Assembly: GCA_947629795.1 (NCBI GenBank)
Contig: CANRFC010000015.1
Location: 1-58,082 of the forward strand
DNA length: 58,082 nucleotides
Origin: an uncultured Oscillospiraceae bacterium
GTDB taxonomy: Bacteria; Bacillota; Clostridia; Oscillospirales; Oscillospiraceae
Direction of reading: 5' to 3'
Shown one piece after another: positions 16,564 through 24,578 of the stretch (position 1 is the stretch's first letter; each line of letters opens with the position of its first letter). Below the pieces are notes generated by a model. It ran no database searches. It was not told the DNA's origin and saw only the letters and a program-made list of their open reading frames with translations. Position numbers and translations under genes: made by a program.

Positions 16564-17744
16564 TTCCTCTCTTCCTCCTTGTGACCGCCCTCCTGGGAGA
16601 AAACTCCCGACTGGGCCAGCTCCTCCTGACGCAGGATCTCCCGGGTCAGCTCCTTGGGGGCCTCCCACGCCGAGGCCATGGTCCACTCCCCGCTGAGCAG
16701 CTTGGGAAGGCTGGGCGCCACGCTGCGCAGGCAGTCCATCAGCAGGGGATTGAAGGTGCCGCATTCCCCGTTCAGGATCATCTCCACCGCCACATCGTGG
16801 GGGAAGGCCTTCTTGTAGCAGCGCTCGCTGGTCAGGGCGTCGTAGACGTCGGCCAGGGCCACGATCTGGGCGGAGATGGGGATCTCGTCCCCCACCAGGC
16901 CGTCGGGATAGCCCCGGCCGTCCCAGCGCTCGTGGTGCCAGCGGCAGATCTCGTAGGCGGTCTTTACCAGGGGTTCCTCCCGGTAGGTGCTCAGATTGTC
17001 CAGCATCTCGGCGCCCACCAGGGAGTGGGCCTTCATGGTGGCGAACTCCACATCGGTGAGTTTTCCCGGTTTGTTGAGGATGTCCTCATCAATGGCGATC
17101 TTGCCCACGTCGTGGAGGGCGGAAGCGGTGGAGATGAGGGCAATGTCCACCTGGGTGAGGGGATAGCGGTCGGTCTTGGCCACCAGGGCCCGGAGCATGG
17201 CCTCGGTGAGGACCCGCACATGGACGATGTGCTGGCCGCTCTCTCCGTTGCGGAACTCCACAATGTGACTGAGGATGTCGATCATCATGTTGCTGTGGCG
17301 TTCCTTTTCGTAGATCTGCTCCTCCACCATATTGATGAGCTTTTTCTGCTTGGCGTAGAGCAGGATGGTGTTTACCACCCGGCGCCGGACGATGAGGGCG
17401 TCAAAGGGCCGGGTGATGAAGTCGGCGACGCCCAGCTCATAGGCCCGCTCGATCTGAGTCGGGCCCTTCTCGGCTGAGATCATGATGACCGGCAGCTCCT
17501 CGATCCAGCGCCGCTGGTTCATCACCTTGAGCACGCCGAAGCCGTCCATATAGGGCATCACCACGTCCAGAAGGACCAGAGAGAGCTCAGAGGCGGCCTC
17601 CTGGAGGATGGGAATGGCCTTTTCGCCGTCCTCCGCCTCAATGATGTCGTAGTTGTCCCCCAGCATCTCGGCCAGAATGGCCCGGTTCATCTCTGAATCG
17701 TCCACGATCAGGATCTTTTGTTTTTGACTGTCCCGGAGGTCCAT
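16560..17744 (-). CDS. Response regulator with HD-GYP phosphodiesterase domain
   Basis: 394 residues. The receiver domain (about 8-125) has VDDSE and phosphoacceptor Asp60 in LLDVVMPYMDG. The usual Lys of the receiver (KPF) is replaced by Arg in TRPFD, which may weaken activation. The HD-GYP domain (about 150-350) has the metal dyad His211-Asp212 in ALHDVGKI, the partner histidines HH at 270-271, and an intact GYP in WDGRGYPDGL. HD-GYP enzymes hydrolyse cyclic-di-GMP. The ATG at 17744 follows GGAGGAAGAG. It lies 45 bases after gltX, so it is probably cotranscribed with it, and it is coupled to the HPt gene. It is the likely output of the phosphorelay. Confidence 0.92.
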   Translation of the reverse strand: MDLRDSQKQKILIVDDSEMNRAILAEMLGDNYDIIEAEDGEKAIPILQEAASELSLVLLDVVMPYMDGFGVLKVMNQRRWIEELPVIMISAEKGPTQIERAYELGVADFITRPFDALIVRRRVVNTILLYAKQKKLINMVEEQIYEKERHSNMMIDILSHIVEFRNGESGQHIVHVRVLTEAMLRALVAKTDRYPLTQVDIALISTASALHDVGKIAIDEDILNKPGKLTDVEFATMKAHSLVGAEMLDNLSTYREEPLVKTAYEICRWHHERWDGRGYPDGLVGDEIPISAQIVALADVYDALTSERCYKKAFPHDVAVEMILNGECGTFNPLLMDCLRSVAPSLPKLLSGEWTMASAWEAPKELTREILRQEELAQSGVFSQEGGHKEEERK

Positions 17745-17789
17745 AGAAACTCTTCCTCCGCAAATTGTTGATAGGGATCGGGCAGGCTT

Positions 17790-19286
17790 TCAGCGCAGCT
17801 TTTCCATGCCCCTGCGCATCCGGGCCAGGGACTCCTCCCGGCCCAGGAGCTGGCACAGCTCCACCGCCCCGCCGGGGGTGACCGCCTTGCCCGAGAGGGC
17901 GGTGCGCACCGGCCACATGATACGGCCGTTTTTCAGCTCCTTGGCGGCGGCCAGGTCCACCAGGGCGTTGTAGATGGAATCGTGGTCCCAGCTCGTCAGG
18001 CTCTCCAGCACCGGGAGGGTCATCTCCAGGGCCTCCAGGGAGTTGGCCTCATCGGTCTTCATCTTCTTGTGGCAGTAGAGCTCGGTGGAGTACTCGGGGA
18101 GCTCATCCAGGAAGTCCACCTGAGGGGCGATGTCCAGCAGGGTGTCGCACCGGGGCTGGACCAGGGGGGCCAGGAGCTTCAGGTCCACCTGGGGGGCCCT
18201 GACGGCCTCCTTCAGGTAGGGCTCGGCCAGGGCGTAGAAGTCCTCGGGGGACAGAGAGCGCAGGTAGTGGGCGTTGAAGTAGTTGAGCTTGTCCATGTCG
18301 AAGGCGGAGGGGGACTTGGAGATGCCCTCCAGCTCGAAGGCCCTGACCAGCTCGTCCATGGAGAAGAACTCCTGCTCGCTCAGCTCCCCGTGGGGGGCCC
18401 AGCCCAGCAGGGACACGTAGTTGACCACCGCCTGGGGCAGATAGCCCTTGGCCTTCAGGTCCTCGTAGGAGGGGTCGCCCAGCCGCTTGCTCATTTTCCG
18501 CACCGTCCCGGTGGCCGGGTCGGCGATCATGACGCTGGCGCAGTGGATATAGGTGGGGATCTCCCAGCCGAAGGCCTGGTAGAGCAGGTTATATTTGGGG
18601 GCGGAGGACAGGTACTCGGCTCCCCGCACCACATGGGTGATGCCCATCAGGTGGTCGTCGATGACGTTGGCGAAGTTGTAGGTGGGCAGGCCGTCCCGCT
18701 TGAGGAGCACCTGGTCGTCCAGGGTCTTGTTCTCCACGGTGATGTCGCCGAAGACCGCGTCGTGGAAGGTGGTGGTGCCCTCCTTGGGGATGCGCTGCCG
18801 GATGACATAGGGCTCCCCCGCCGCCACCCGGGCCTGGGCCTCCTCCGGGGAGAGGACGCGGCAGGGGTCGTCGGGGCGGTCAAACTCCCCGGAATCCTCC
18901 TCGCTCTCGGCCTTCTCGCAGAAGCAGTAGTAGGCGTGGCCCTTTTCCACCAGAAGCTGGGCATACTTCTTGTAGAGGTCCCGCCGCTGGGTCTGGATGT
19001 AGGGCCCCACCGGGCCGCCCACGTCGGGACCCTCGTCCCAGTCCAGGCCGCACTCCCGCAGGGTCTTGTAGATGATCTCGGTGGCCCCCTCTACCAGGCG
19101 GCCCTGATCGGTATCCTCAATGCGCAGGATAAAGGTCCCGCCGGCATGGCGGGCGATGAGCCAGGTGTACAGGGCGGTGCGCAGGTTGCCCACGTGCATG
19201 TATCCCGTGGGGGAGGGGGCAAACCGGGTGCGGACCTTTCCGTGGGGGATGCGCTCCTCCATCTCCTGAGACCAAGCCATATCCAT
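17790..19286 (-). CDS. gltX: Glutamyl-tRNA synthetase
   Basis: A 498-residue class I aminoacyl-tRNA synthetase charging tRNA-Glu (and possibly tRNA-Gln, as usual in Firmicutes). Near the N-terminus are RTRFAPSPTGYMHVGNLRTALYTWLIARH, whose HVGN is the HIGH motif, and ILRIEDTDQ. GLPTYNFANVIDDHLMGITHVVRGAEY forms the glutamate pocket region, and KMSKRLGD is the KMSKS loop. Length and order of motifs are normal. The ATG at 19286 has GGGAGGAA upstream. It diverges from trpS with a shared promoter region and is followed by the REC-HD-GYP gene, so signalling genes may ride on its transcript. Confidence 0.97.
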   Translation of the reverse strand: MDMAWSQEMEERIPHGKVRTRFAPSPTGYMHVGNLRTALYTWLIARHAGGTFILRIEDTDQGRLVEGATEIIYKTLRECGLDWDEGPDVGGPVGPYIQTQRRDLYKKYAQLLVEKGHAYYCFCEKAESEEDSGEFDRPDDPCRVLSPEEAQARVAAGEPYVIRQRIPKEGTTTFHDAVFGDITVENKTLDDQVLLKRDGLPTYNFANVIDDHLMGITHVVRGAEYLSSAPKYNLLYQAFGWEIPTYIHCASVMIADPATGTVRKMSKRLGDPSYEDLKAKGYLPQAVVNYVSLLGWAPHGELSEQEFFSMDELVRAFELEGISKSPSAFDMDKLNYFNAHYLRSLSPEDFYALAEPYLKEAVRAPQVDLKLLAPLVQPRCDTLLDIAPQVDFLDELPEYSTELYCHKKMKTDEANSLEALEMTLPVLESLTSWDHDSIYNALVDLAAAKELKNGRIMWPVRTALSGKAVTPGGAVELCQLLGREESLARMRRGMEKLR

Positions 19287-19322
19287 GGTAAATTCCTCCC
19301 AAATCGAATTGGTACTTTCCCT

Positions 19323-19373
19323 ATTTTATAGGTGAGAGTGGAACTTGTCAAGCTCTGGGAAATATGATATGAT
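19323..19373. promoter_or_regulatory. Overlapping divergent promoters of gltX and trpS
   Basis: On the minus strand (gltX): TTGACA at 19346-19351, 17-bp spacer, TAAAAT at 19323-19328. On the plus strand (trpS): TTGTCA at 19345-19350, 17-bp spacer, TATGAT at 19368-19373. The two -35 boxes occupy the same seven bases, so the promoters should compete for polymerase. No T-box leader fits: the trpS leader is only about 40 bases. Confidence 0.75.
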
Positions 19374-19417
19374 GAAACATCATGGGAAATAATACCCTTT
19401 TATAAGGAGAAACAGAT

Positions 19418-20419
19418 ATGGAAGAGACAAAAAAGGTTATGCTTTCCGGCATCCAGCCCAGCGGACAGCTTCATATCGGCAATTATCTCGGCCCCCTCAT
19501 CCACTGGCCGGAGATGATCGAGGAGTTCGACTGCTACTTTTTCCTGGCTGACCTGCACACCCTCACGGTGCGTCAGGAGCCTGCCGAGCTGCGGAAGCGG
19601 GTGCTGACCCTGCTGGCCAACTATATCGCCTGCGGCCTGGACCCGGAGAAGTGCACCCTCTTCATCCAGTCCCACGTTCCCGCCCACTCTCAGCTTGCCT
19701 GGGTGCTCAACTGCTACACCATGTTCGGCGAGCTCTCCCGCATGACCCAGTTCAAGGACAAGTCGGCCAAGCACGCCGACAACATCAACGCCGGCCTGTT
19801 CACCTACCCGGTGCTCATGGCCTCGGACATCCTCCTCTACCAGCCGGATTACGTCCCCGTGGGGGAGGACCAGCGCCAGCACGTGGAGATCTGCCGGGAC
19901 ATCGCCAATCGCTTCAACGGCGTCTACGGCGACGTGTTCAAGGTCCCCGAGCCCTACATCGCCAAGGTGGGCGCCCGGATCATGAGCCTGAACGCCCCGG
20001 AGAGCAAGATGAGCAAATCCTCCCCTGAGGGGTGCGTGTTCCTGCTGGACAGGCCCGAGGACATCCTGCGCAAGTTCAAGCGGGCCATCACCGACTCGGA
20101 CACCGAGCGGTGCGTCCGCTACGACCCGGAGCACAAGCCCGGCGTGGCCAACCTCATGCAGATCTACGGCTCGGCCGCCGGCAAGACCTACGCCGAGATC
20201 GAGCGGGAGTTCGACGGCCAGGGCTACGGCGCCTTCAAGGCCGCCGTGGGCGAGGCCGTGGTGGAGAAGCTGCGCCCCATCCGGGAGGAGACCGAGCGGC
20301 TTTTGGCTGACAAAGCCTACCTGGAGAGCGTCTACCGCGCCGGGGCCGAAAAGGCAAGCTATATCGCCGGGAAGACCCTGCGCAAGGTCTACAAAAAGGT
20401 GGGCCTGCTTGCCAAATAA
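19418..20419 (+). CDS. trpS: Tryptophanyl-tRNA synthetase
   Basis: A 333-residue class I synthetase. SGIQPSGQLHIGNYLGPL carries the HIGH-type motif (HIGN), FFLADLHTLTV the substrate-binding strand, GEDQRQHVEICRDIANRFN the ATP/Trp-site region, and ESKMSKSSPEG the KMSKS loop. Length is normal for bacterial TrpRS. The ATG at 19418 follows AAGGAGAAAC. It is transcribed alone, from a promoter whose -35 overlaps that of gltX. Confidence 0.97.
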   Translation: MEETKKVMLSGIQPSGQLHIGNYLGPLIHWPEMIEEFDCYFFLADLHTLTVRQEPAELRKRVLTLLANYIACGLDPEKCTLFIQSHVPAHSQLAWVLNCYTMFGELSRMTQFKDKSAKHADNINAGLFTYPVLMASDILLYQPDYVPVGEDQRQHVEICRDIANRFNGVYGDVFKVPEPYIAKVGARIMSLNAPESKMSKSSPEGCVFLLDRPEDILRKFKRAITDSDTERCVRYDPEHKPGVANLMQIYGSAAGKTYAEIEREFDGQGYGAFKAAVGEAVVEKLRPIREETERLLADKAYLESVYRAGAEKASYIAGKTLRKVYKKVGLLAK

Positions 20420-20449
20420 GGGGAACCTTTCCCCCGCCCCGCCGTCTAA

Positions 20450-20545
20450 TCGTAGGGGCCGATGATCTCACCTGCCGGCTCGATCGTGCAGTACCGGGCG
20501 CCACTGGCGCCATCGGCCCGTTCCGCTCGCCGCTGCCGGCGGGCG
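20450..20545. repeat. Dispersed intergenic repeat, copy 1
   Basis: This stretch (GTAGGGGCCGATGATCTCAC, then CTGCCGGCTCGATCGTGCAG and GTACCGGGCGCC) closely matches two stretches at 23794-23935. It lies in the 188-base gap between trpS and the next gene and carries short inverted repeats. It is a non-coding family repeat of this genome (inference from three copies here). Confidence 0.6.
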
Positions 20546-20607
20546 CCGCCTTATGGCCCCGCCCCTGCGGCGCCGGCACAGACAGAAATCAAAGGAGACC
20601 AAGGCTC

Positions 20608-21705
20608 ATGCCAATTTCACTGGAACTCATCGGCCGGGTGGCCGCGGCCCTGGGGGTGGCCTTCCTCATCGCCCTGATCCTCACCCCTGTGGTGCGCAAC
20701 CTGGCGGTGAAGGTGGGGGCGGTGGACGACCCCAACAAGGAGGCCGACCCCGGCCGCCGGATGCACACCGACAGCGTCCCCCGGATGGGGGGGCTGGCCA
20801 TCTTCCTGGGCTTTCTCCTGTCCACGCTGATCTTCCTCACCCCCCTGAACGGCCAGATGAGCCGGGTACTCCTGGGGTCGGTGGTCATCGTGGTGCTGGG
20901 CATCTTTGACGATATCTACGACCTCTCCGCCAAGTTCAAGCTCCTGGTGCAGATCCTGGCCGCTCTCATCGTCACAGTGGGGACCGACGGCCTGGCCATC
21001 GAGGCCCTCAGCAACCCCAACATCTTCTCTCCCAACCCCTACTGGGTCCTGGGCTGGCTCTCGGTCCCGGTGACTGTGGTATGGATCGTGGGCATGACCA
21101 ACGCCGTCAACCTCATCGACGGTCTGGACGGCCTGGCCTGCGGCGTGAGCTCCATCAGCTCCCTCACCCTCCTGGTCATCGCCCTGCTCATGAGGGAGCC
21201 CCAGGTGGCCATCCTGGTGGCCGCCCTGGCGGGGGGCTGCCTGGGTTTCCTGCCCTATAACATGAACCCGGCCAAGGTCTTCATGGGGGACACCGGCTCC
21301 ACCTTCCTGGGCTACGTCCTGGCCTGCATCTCCATCCAGGGCCTGTTCAAGATGTACACCCTCATCTCCTTCGTGGTGCCCTTCCTCCTCTTCGGCCTGC
21401 CCATCTTCGACACCTGCTTTGCCTTCATCCGCCGCATCGCCCACGGCCAGAGCCCCATGCACGCCGACCGCAGCCACGTCCACCACCGGCTCATCGACAT
21501 GGGCTTTTCCCAGAAGCAGGCGGTGGCAGTGCTCTACGTCATCACCGCCATCCTGGGCCTCAGTGCCGTGGTCCTCACCACCTCCGGGGCGGTGAAGGCC
21601 ATGCTGCTGCTCTTCGCCTTCTGCGCCGCGGGGGCGGTGGCCCTGAACATCTTCAACGCCAACAACCACCGGAAGGACCAGAGCGGGGAGGAGGACAAGC
21701 CGTGA
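20608..21705 (+). CDS. Polyprenyl-phosphate GlcNAc-1-phosphate transferase (MraY/WecA/TagO family)
   Basis: A 365-residue integral membrane enzyme with about 10-11 helices. Family motifs in order: PRMGGLAIFLGF (about 51-62), DDIYDLSAKFKLLVQ (about 95-109) with the catalytic Asp pair, NAVNLIDGLDGLACG (about 165-179), FMGDTGSTFLGY (about 225-236), and the cytoplasmic His loop HADRSHVHHRLIDMGFS typical of WecA/TagO rather than MraY. It transfers GlcNAc-1-P (or a related sugar-P) to undecaprenyl phosphate, starting a cell-wall polymer. The ATG at 20608 follows AAAGGAGACC. Coupling (GTGA) to the UDP-GlcNAc 2-epimerase gene supports a teichoic-acid or surface-glycan role. Confidence 0.92.
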   Translation: MPISLELIGRVAAALGVAFLIALILTPVVRNLAVKVGAVDDPNKEADPGRRMHTDSVPRMGGLAIFLGFLLSTLIFLTPLNGQMSRVLLGSVVIVVLGIFDDIYDLSAKFKLLVQILAALIVTVGTDGLAIEALSNPNIFSPNPYWVLGWLSVPVTVVWIVGMTNAVNLIDGLDGLACGVSSISSLTLLVIALLMREPQVAILVAALAGGCLGFLPYNMNPAKVFMGDTGSTFLGYVLACISIQGLFKMYTLISFVVPFLLFGLPIFDTCFAFIRRIAHGQSPMHADRSHVHHRLIDMGFSQKQAVAVLYVITAILGLSAVVLTTSGAVKAMLLLFAFCAAGAVALNIFNANNHRKDQSGEEDKP

Positions 21706-22856
21706 AGGCAGACAAGATCAAGGTCATGTCCATCTTCGGCACCCGGCCCGAGGCCATCAAAATGGCCCCCCTGGTGCAGGAGCTCTCCCGCCGGGCGGGC
21801 ATCGAGAGCCTGTGCTGCGTCACCGCCCAGCACCGGGAGATGCTGGACAGCGTCCTGCACATCTTCGGGTTAACACCCGACTTCGACCTGAACATCATGG
21901 AGCCCCGTCAGACGCTCTCCACCATCACCACCAAGTGCCTGCTGGGGCTGGAGGGGGTCTTTCAGCGCGCCCGGCCCGACCTGGTCCTGGTCCACGGAGA
22001 CACCTCCACCGCCTTCTCCGCCGCTCTGGCGGCCTACTACGGCCAGATCAGAGTGGGCCACGTGGAGGCGGGCCTTCGCACCTATGACAAATACTCCCCC
22101 TTCCCCGAGGAGATGAACCGCACCCTGGTGGGGGACCTGGCCGACCTTCACTTCTGTCCCACCCCCGCCAACCGGGAAAACCTCCGGCGGGAGGGCATCG
22201 AGAAGGGGGTCTTCCTCACCGGCAACACGGTCATCGACGCCATGACCACCACCGTCCGCCCCGACTTCCGCTTTTCCACGGAGGTCCTGAATGAGCTGGA
22301 CTACCGGGGGAAGAAGGTCATCGCCGTCACCTGCCACCGGCGGGAGAACTACGGCGAACCCATGGAACACATCATGGCGGCGCTGCGGCACATCGCCGAG
22401 ACCTACCCTGAGGTGGAGCTGGTCTATCCTGTCCACCTCTCTCCGGTGGTCCAGGAGGTGGCCCACCGCCACCTGGACGGGCTCGCCAACGTCCACCTCA
22501 TCCCCCCCATCGACGTGGAGGAGATGCACAACCTCATGGCCCGGTGCTTTATGGTGATGACCGACTCGGGAGGGCTCCAGGAGGAGGCCCCCGCCCTGGG
22601 CAAGCCGGTGCTTGTCCTGCGCCGGGAGACCGAGCGGCCCGAGGCGGTCCGGGCCGGCACCGTGAAGCTGGCGGGGGTGGAGTATGACCACATCGTGGCC
22701 CTGGCCCGGGAGCTCCTCACCGACCCCGCCGCCTACGACGCCATGGCCCACGCCGCCAACCCATACGGAGACGGCTGCGCCTGCCGCCGCATCGCCGACG
22801 CCATCGAATACACCTTCGGCCAGCGGGAGACCCCGCCGGCCCCCTTCGGCGCTTAA
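21702..22856 (+). CDS. wecB: UDP-N-acetylglucosamine 2-epimerase (non-hydrolysing)
   Basis: 384 residues with the WecB/MnaA pattern: FGTRPEAIKMAPLVQEL at the start, TAQHREMLD, LVHGDTSTAFSAALAAYYGQIRVGHVEAGLRTYDKYSPFPEEMNR, HRRENYG, and the late SGGLQEEAPALGKPVLVLRRETERPEA. It interconverts UDP-GlcNAc and UDP-ManNAc for surface polymer linkage units. The GTG at 21702 overlaps the stop of the transferase gene by 4 bases. The ManNAc nucleotide made here is biosynthetic and distinct from the catabolic ManNAc of the nan cluster. Confidence 0.95.
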   Translation: MKADKIKVMSIFGTRPEAIKMAPLVQELSRRAGIESLCCVTAQHREMLDSVLHIFGLTPDFDLNIMEPRQTLSTITTKCLLGLEGVFQRARPDLVLVHGDTSTAFSAALAAYYGQIRVGHVEAGLRTYDKYSPFPEEMNRTLVGDLADLHFCPTPANRENLRREGIEKGVFLTGNTVIDAMTTTVRPDFRFSTEVLNELDYRGKKVIAVTCHRRENYGEPMEHIMAALRHIAETYPEVELVYPVHLSPVVQEVAHRHLDGLANVHLIPPIDVEEMHNLMARCFMVMTDSGGLQEEAPALGKPVLVLRRETERPEAVRAGTVKLAGVEYDHIVALARELLTDPAAYDAMAHAANPYGDGCACRRIADAIEYTFGQRETPPAPFGA

Positions 22857-22924
22857 GAGCCCGCCCGGGGCGCGCCCCGCGCCCCATTTCATCACCATCC
22901 ATTGTCCGGGAGGAGGGACCGCCT

Positions 22925-23674
22925 GTGGAACGCAATAACCGCACCCTTCTGGTGGTCCTCATCGCCGCCGTGGTGGTGGCCGCCGTCTTTGCCAGCTTCG
23001 GTCTGCCCCTGTTCGCCAACCCCACCGCCACCATCACTCTGCCCACCCCCGCCCCCAGTGAGACCCCCGGAGACGGCGAGGACGCCCAGAGCGGCGTGAC
23101 CCGGGTGGAGGTGGCTCCCAACACCGTCCAGAGCGTCATCGCCGCCCTGAGCCGCCTGGAGAGCTATTCCCGCACCGTCACCGTCACCATGGAGGGCGCC
23201 GAGCTCACCGCCCGGGTGTGGGTGGACGGGGACTGGACCCGCACCGACCTGACCATTCCCCAGCGGCCCACTGCCCACACTATCGTGGGGGAGGACACCG
23301 TCTGGCGCTGGTACGACGGGGACAGCCAGGCCGTCTCCTGGAGCGCCCGGGAGGGTTCCGCCGATGTGGAGGGCCAGCACATCCCCACCTACGAGGACGT
23401 CCTGGCCCTGGACAAGCGGAGCATCACCGCCGCGGGCTATGAGACCAAAAACGACTTCGACTGCGTGTTTGCAGAGGTCTCGGTGCCCGAGCTGGGCCAG
23501 ACCGAGCGGTACTGGGTCAGCGCCGACAACGGCCTGCTGGTGGCCGCCGAGACCGTGGTGGGGGAGGACGTGGTCTACTCCATGACCGCCGCCGCCCCCG
23601 AGTTCCCGGTCCCCGCCAGCGCCTCCTTCGCCCTTCCCGACGGCACGGTGCTCCACGCCGTGGGTGGGGAATGA
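22925..23674 (+). CDS. Membrane-anchored extracytoplasmic protein, unknown function
   Basis: 249 residues with one N-terminal membrane helix (about 8-28, LLVVLIAAVVVAAVFASFGLPLF), a Pro/Thr linker, then a roughly 190-residue extracytoplasmic domain rich in beta strands (VTVTMEGAELTARVWVDGDWTRTDLT, EDTVWRWYDGDSQAVSWSA, ERYWVSADNGLLVAAETVVGEDVVYSM). The strand pattern resembles LolA/lipoprotein-localisation-like folds, but no signature confirms it. The GTG at 22925 follows GGGAGGAGGG. It is 68 bases after wecB and probably in the same operon, so an envelope role is likely. Confidence 0.7.
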   Translation: MERNNRTLLVVLIAAVVVAAVFASFGLPLFANPTATITLPTPAPSETPGDGEDAQSGVTRVEVAPNTVQSVIAALSRLESYSRTVTVTMEGAELTARVWVDGDWTRTDLTIPQRPTAHTIVGEDTVWRWYDGDSQAVSWSAREGSADVEGQHIPTYEDVLALDKRSITAAGYETKNDFDCVFAEVSVPELGQTERYWVSADNGLLVAAETVVGEDVVYSMTAAAPEFPVPASASFALPDGTVLHAVGGE

Positions 23675-24002
23675 CCCGGCGGAACACAGGGGAAAAGCCC
23701 CGGGATCCCAGTATTGACAGGGCTTCCAGGGCAAAAGAGAAGCAGGCCGGCACCACCGGCCCCTGCAAGGCCGTTCCGGGTTCGGGAAGGGAGCCGTAGG
23801 GGCGGATGGTCTCATCCGCCCGGCCCTTGACCTTCGGCATGGTGCAGCGGGCCGATGGGGACATCGGCCCCTACAAAATCCGAAGGGCGGATGGTCTCGC
23901 CTGCCGGCTGGGTCATGCGGTACCGCCCGCCGCCGGCGCTCCCCGCTTATCCACCTGTGATGCAGAAGACGCGGAAAGCCTTGGGGCACAAGGGCTTGCA
24001 CC
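23675..24002. repeat. 328-base gap with dispersed repeats (copies 2 and 3)
   Basis: No gene is supported here. Copy 2 starts at about 23794 (GTAGGGGCGGATGGTCTCAT) and includes an inverted GGGCCGATG/CATCGGCCC pair near 23848-23872, ending in CCCCTAC, the reverse of GTAGGGG. Copy 3 (CGGATGGTCTCGCCTGCCGG, about 23886-23935) matches the unit at 20450. The first 120 bases after 23675 show nothing recognisable. Confidence 0.6.
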
Positions 24003-24578
24003 TCATAGCAAGAGCATCAGCCCCAGGGTGATGAGCAGCTCCAGATTGTCCTCCCGGTCATCCAGAAACAGGAAGAGCAGAATGAGCAGAAGGAGCACGT
24101 CCCCGGTGTCCAAATCGTCCAGTTTGAGACTTTTCAGCAGGCTGGAGAGCCCTTTTTGGGGCGCTTCCGCCCCTTTTTTGTCCCCATCGGCCCCCTCCCG
24201 GGCGCCCGGGTCCTCTCTTTGCGCAGCCCGGGGGCCGTCCGGGGTCCCATTGGGCCCTGTTTGGGCTTCAAACGGGCCTGTTTGGGTCCTATGAGGGCCT
24301 GATGGTGTTCCGTGGGGGCCTGATCGCGTGTCAAACGGGCCTGATTGGGTCCCAAGTGGGCCTGTTTGCGCTCCGTGGGAGCCGGATCGCGTGCCATGGG
24401 CCCCGTTTTGTGCCCCGTGGGGGGCGTTTTGTGTCCCGTGGGGGCCTGTTTGGGTCCCGTGAGGGCCGGACGGTGCGCCTGCTCCGCCTTGGGGCTGCCG
24501 GGGCTCCCGATGGGGGCCCTCACCGGGGGAACCAAAGCCGGAAGCCCTTGGGGCACAAGGGATATAGGGATTATACAT
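24003..24578 (-). CDS. Heptad-repeat protein with acidic-hydrophobic tail, unknown function
   Basis: 191 residues. 1-37 begin MYNPYIPCAPRAS and are Gly/Pro-rich. 38-121 are twelve consecutive 7-residue repeats of consensus G-P-H-G-T-Q-T. 122-150 are charged. The C-terminal 48 residues combine Leu-Lys-Leu-Asp-Asp-Leu-Asp-Thr-Gly-Asp with two very hydrophobic segments separated by DDREDNLE, ending GLMLLL at the terminus. The tail looks like a membrane-inserting or self-assembling hairpin. The ATG at 24578 overlaps the preceding gene by 8 bases; the frame extending to 24623 is antisense overlap and is rejected. I do not recognise a named family. Context is the two small genes upstream. Confidence 0.6.
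   Translation of the reverse strand: MYNPYIPCAPRASGFGSPGEGPHREPRQPQGGAGAPSGPHGTQTGPHGTQNAPHGAQNGAHGTRSGSHGAQTGPLGTQSGPFDTRSGPHGTPSGPHRTQTGPFEAQTGPNGTPDGPRAAQREDPGAREGADGDKKGAEAPQKGLSSLLKSLKLDDLDTGDVLLLLILLFLFLDDREDNLELLITLGLMLLL
24216..24467 (-). repeat. Twelve tandem 21-bp coding repeats
   Basis: The coding repeat GGX-CCX-CAX-GGX-ACX-CAX-ACX runs 12 units without spacers. Units have drifted (GPHGTQT, GPHGTQN, APHGAQN, GAHGTRS, GPLGTQS, GPFEAQT) but the 7-codon frame never breaks, which argues for selection on the protein repeat. Confidence 0.8.

Noticed and set aside
19374-19417. T-box leader for trpS
   Set aside because: The leader after the predicted start point is only about 40 bases and has no T-box sequence or antiterminator.
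24200-24470. CRISPR array, because of regular 21-bp repeats
   Set aside because: Repeats are contiguous with no spacers and keep a protein reading frame.
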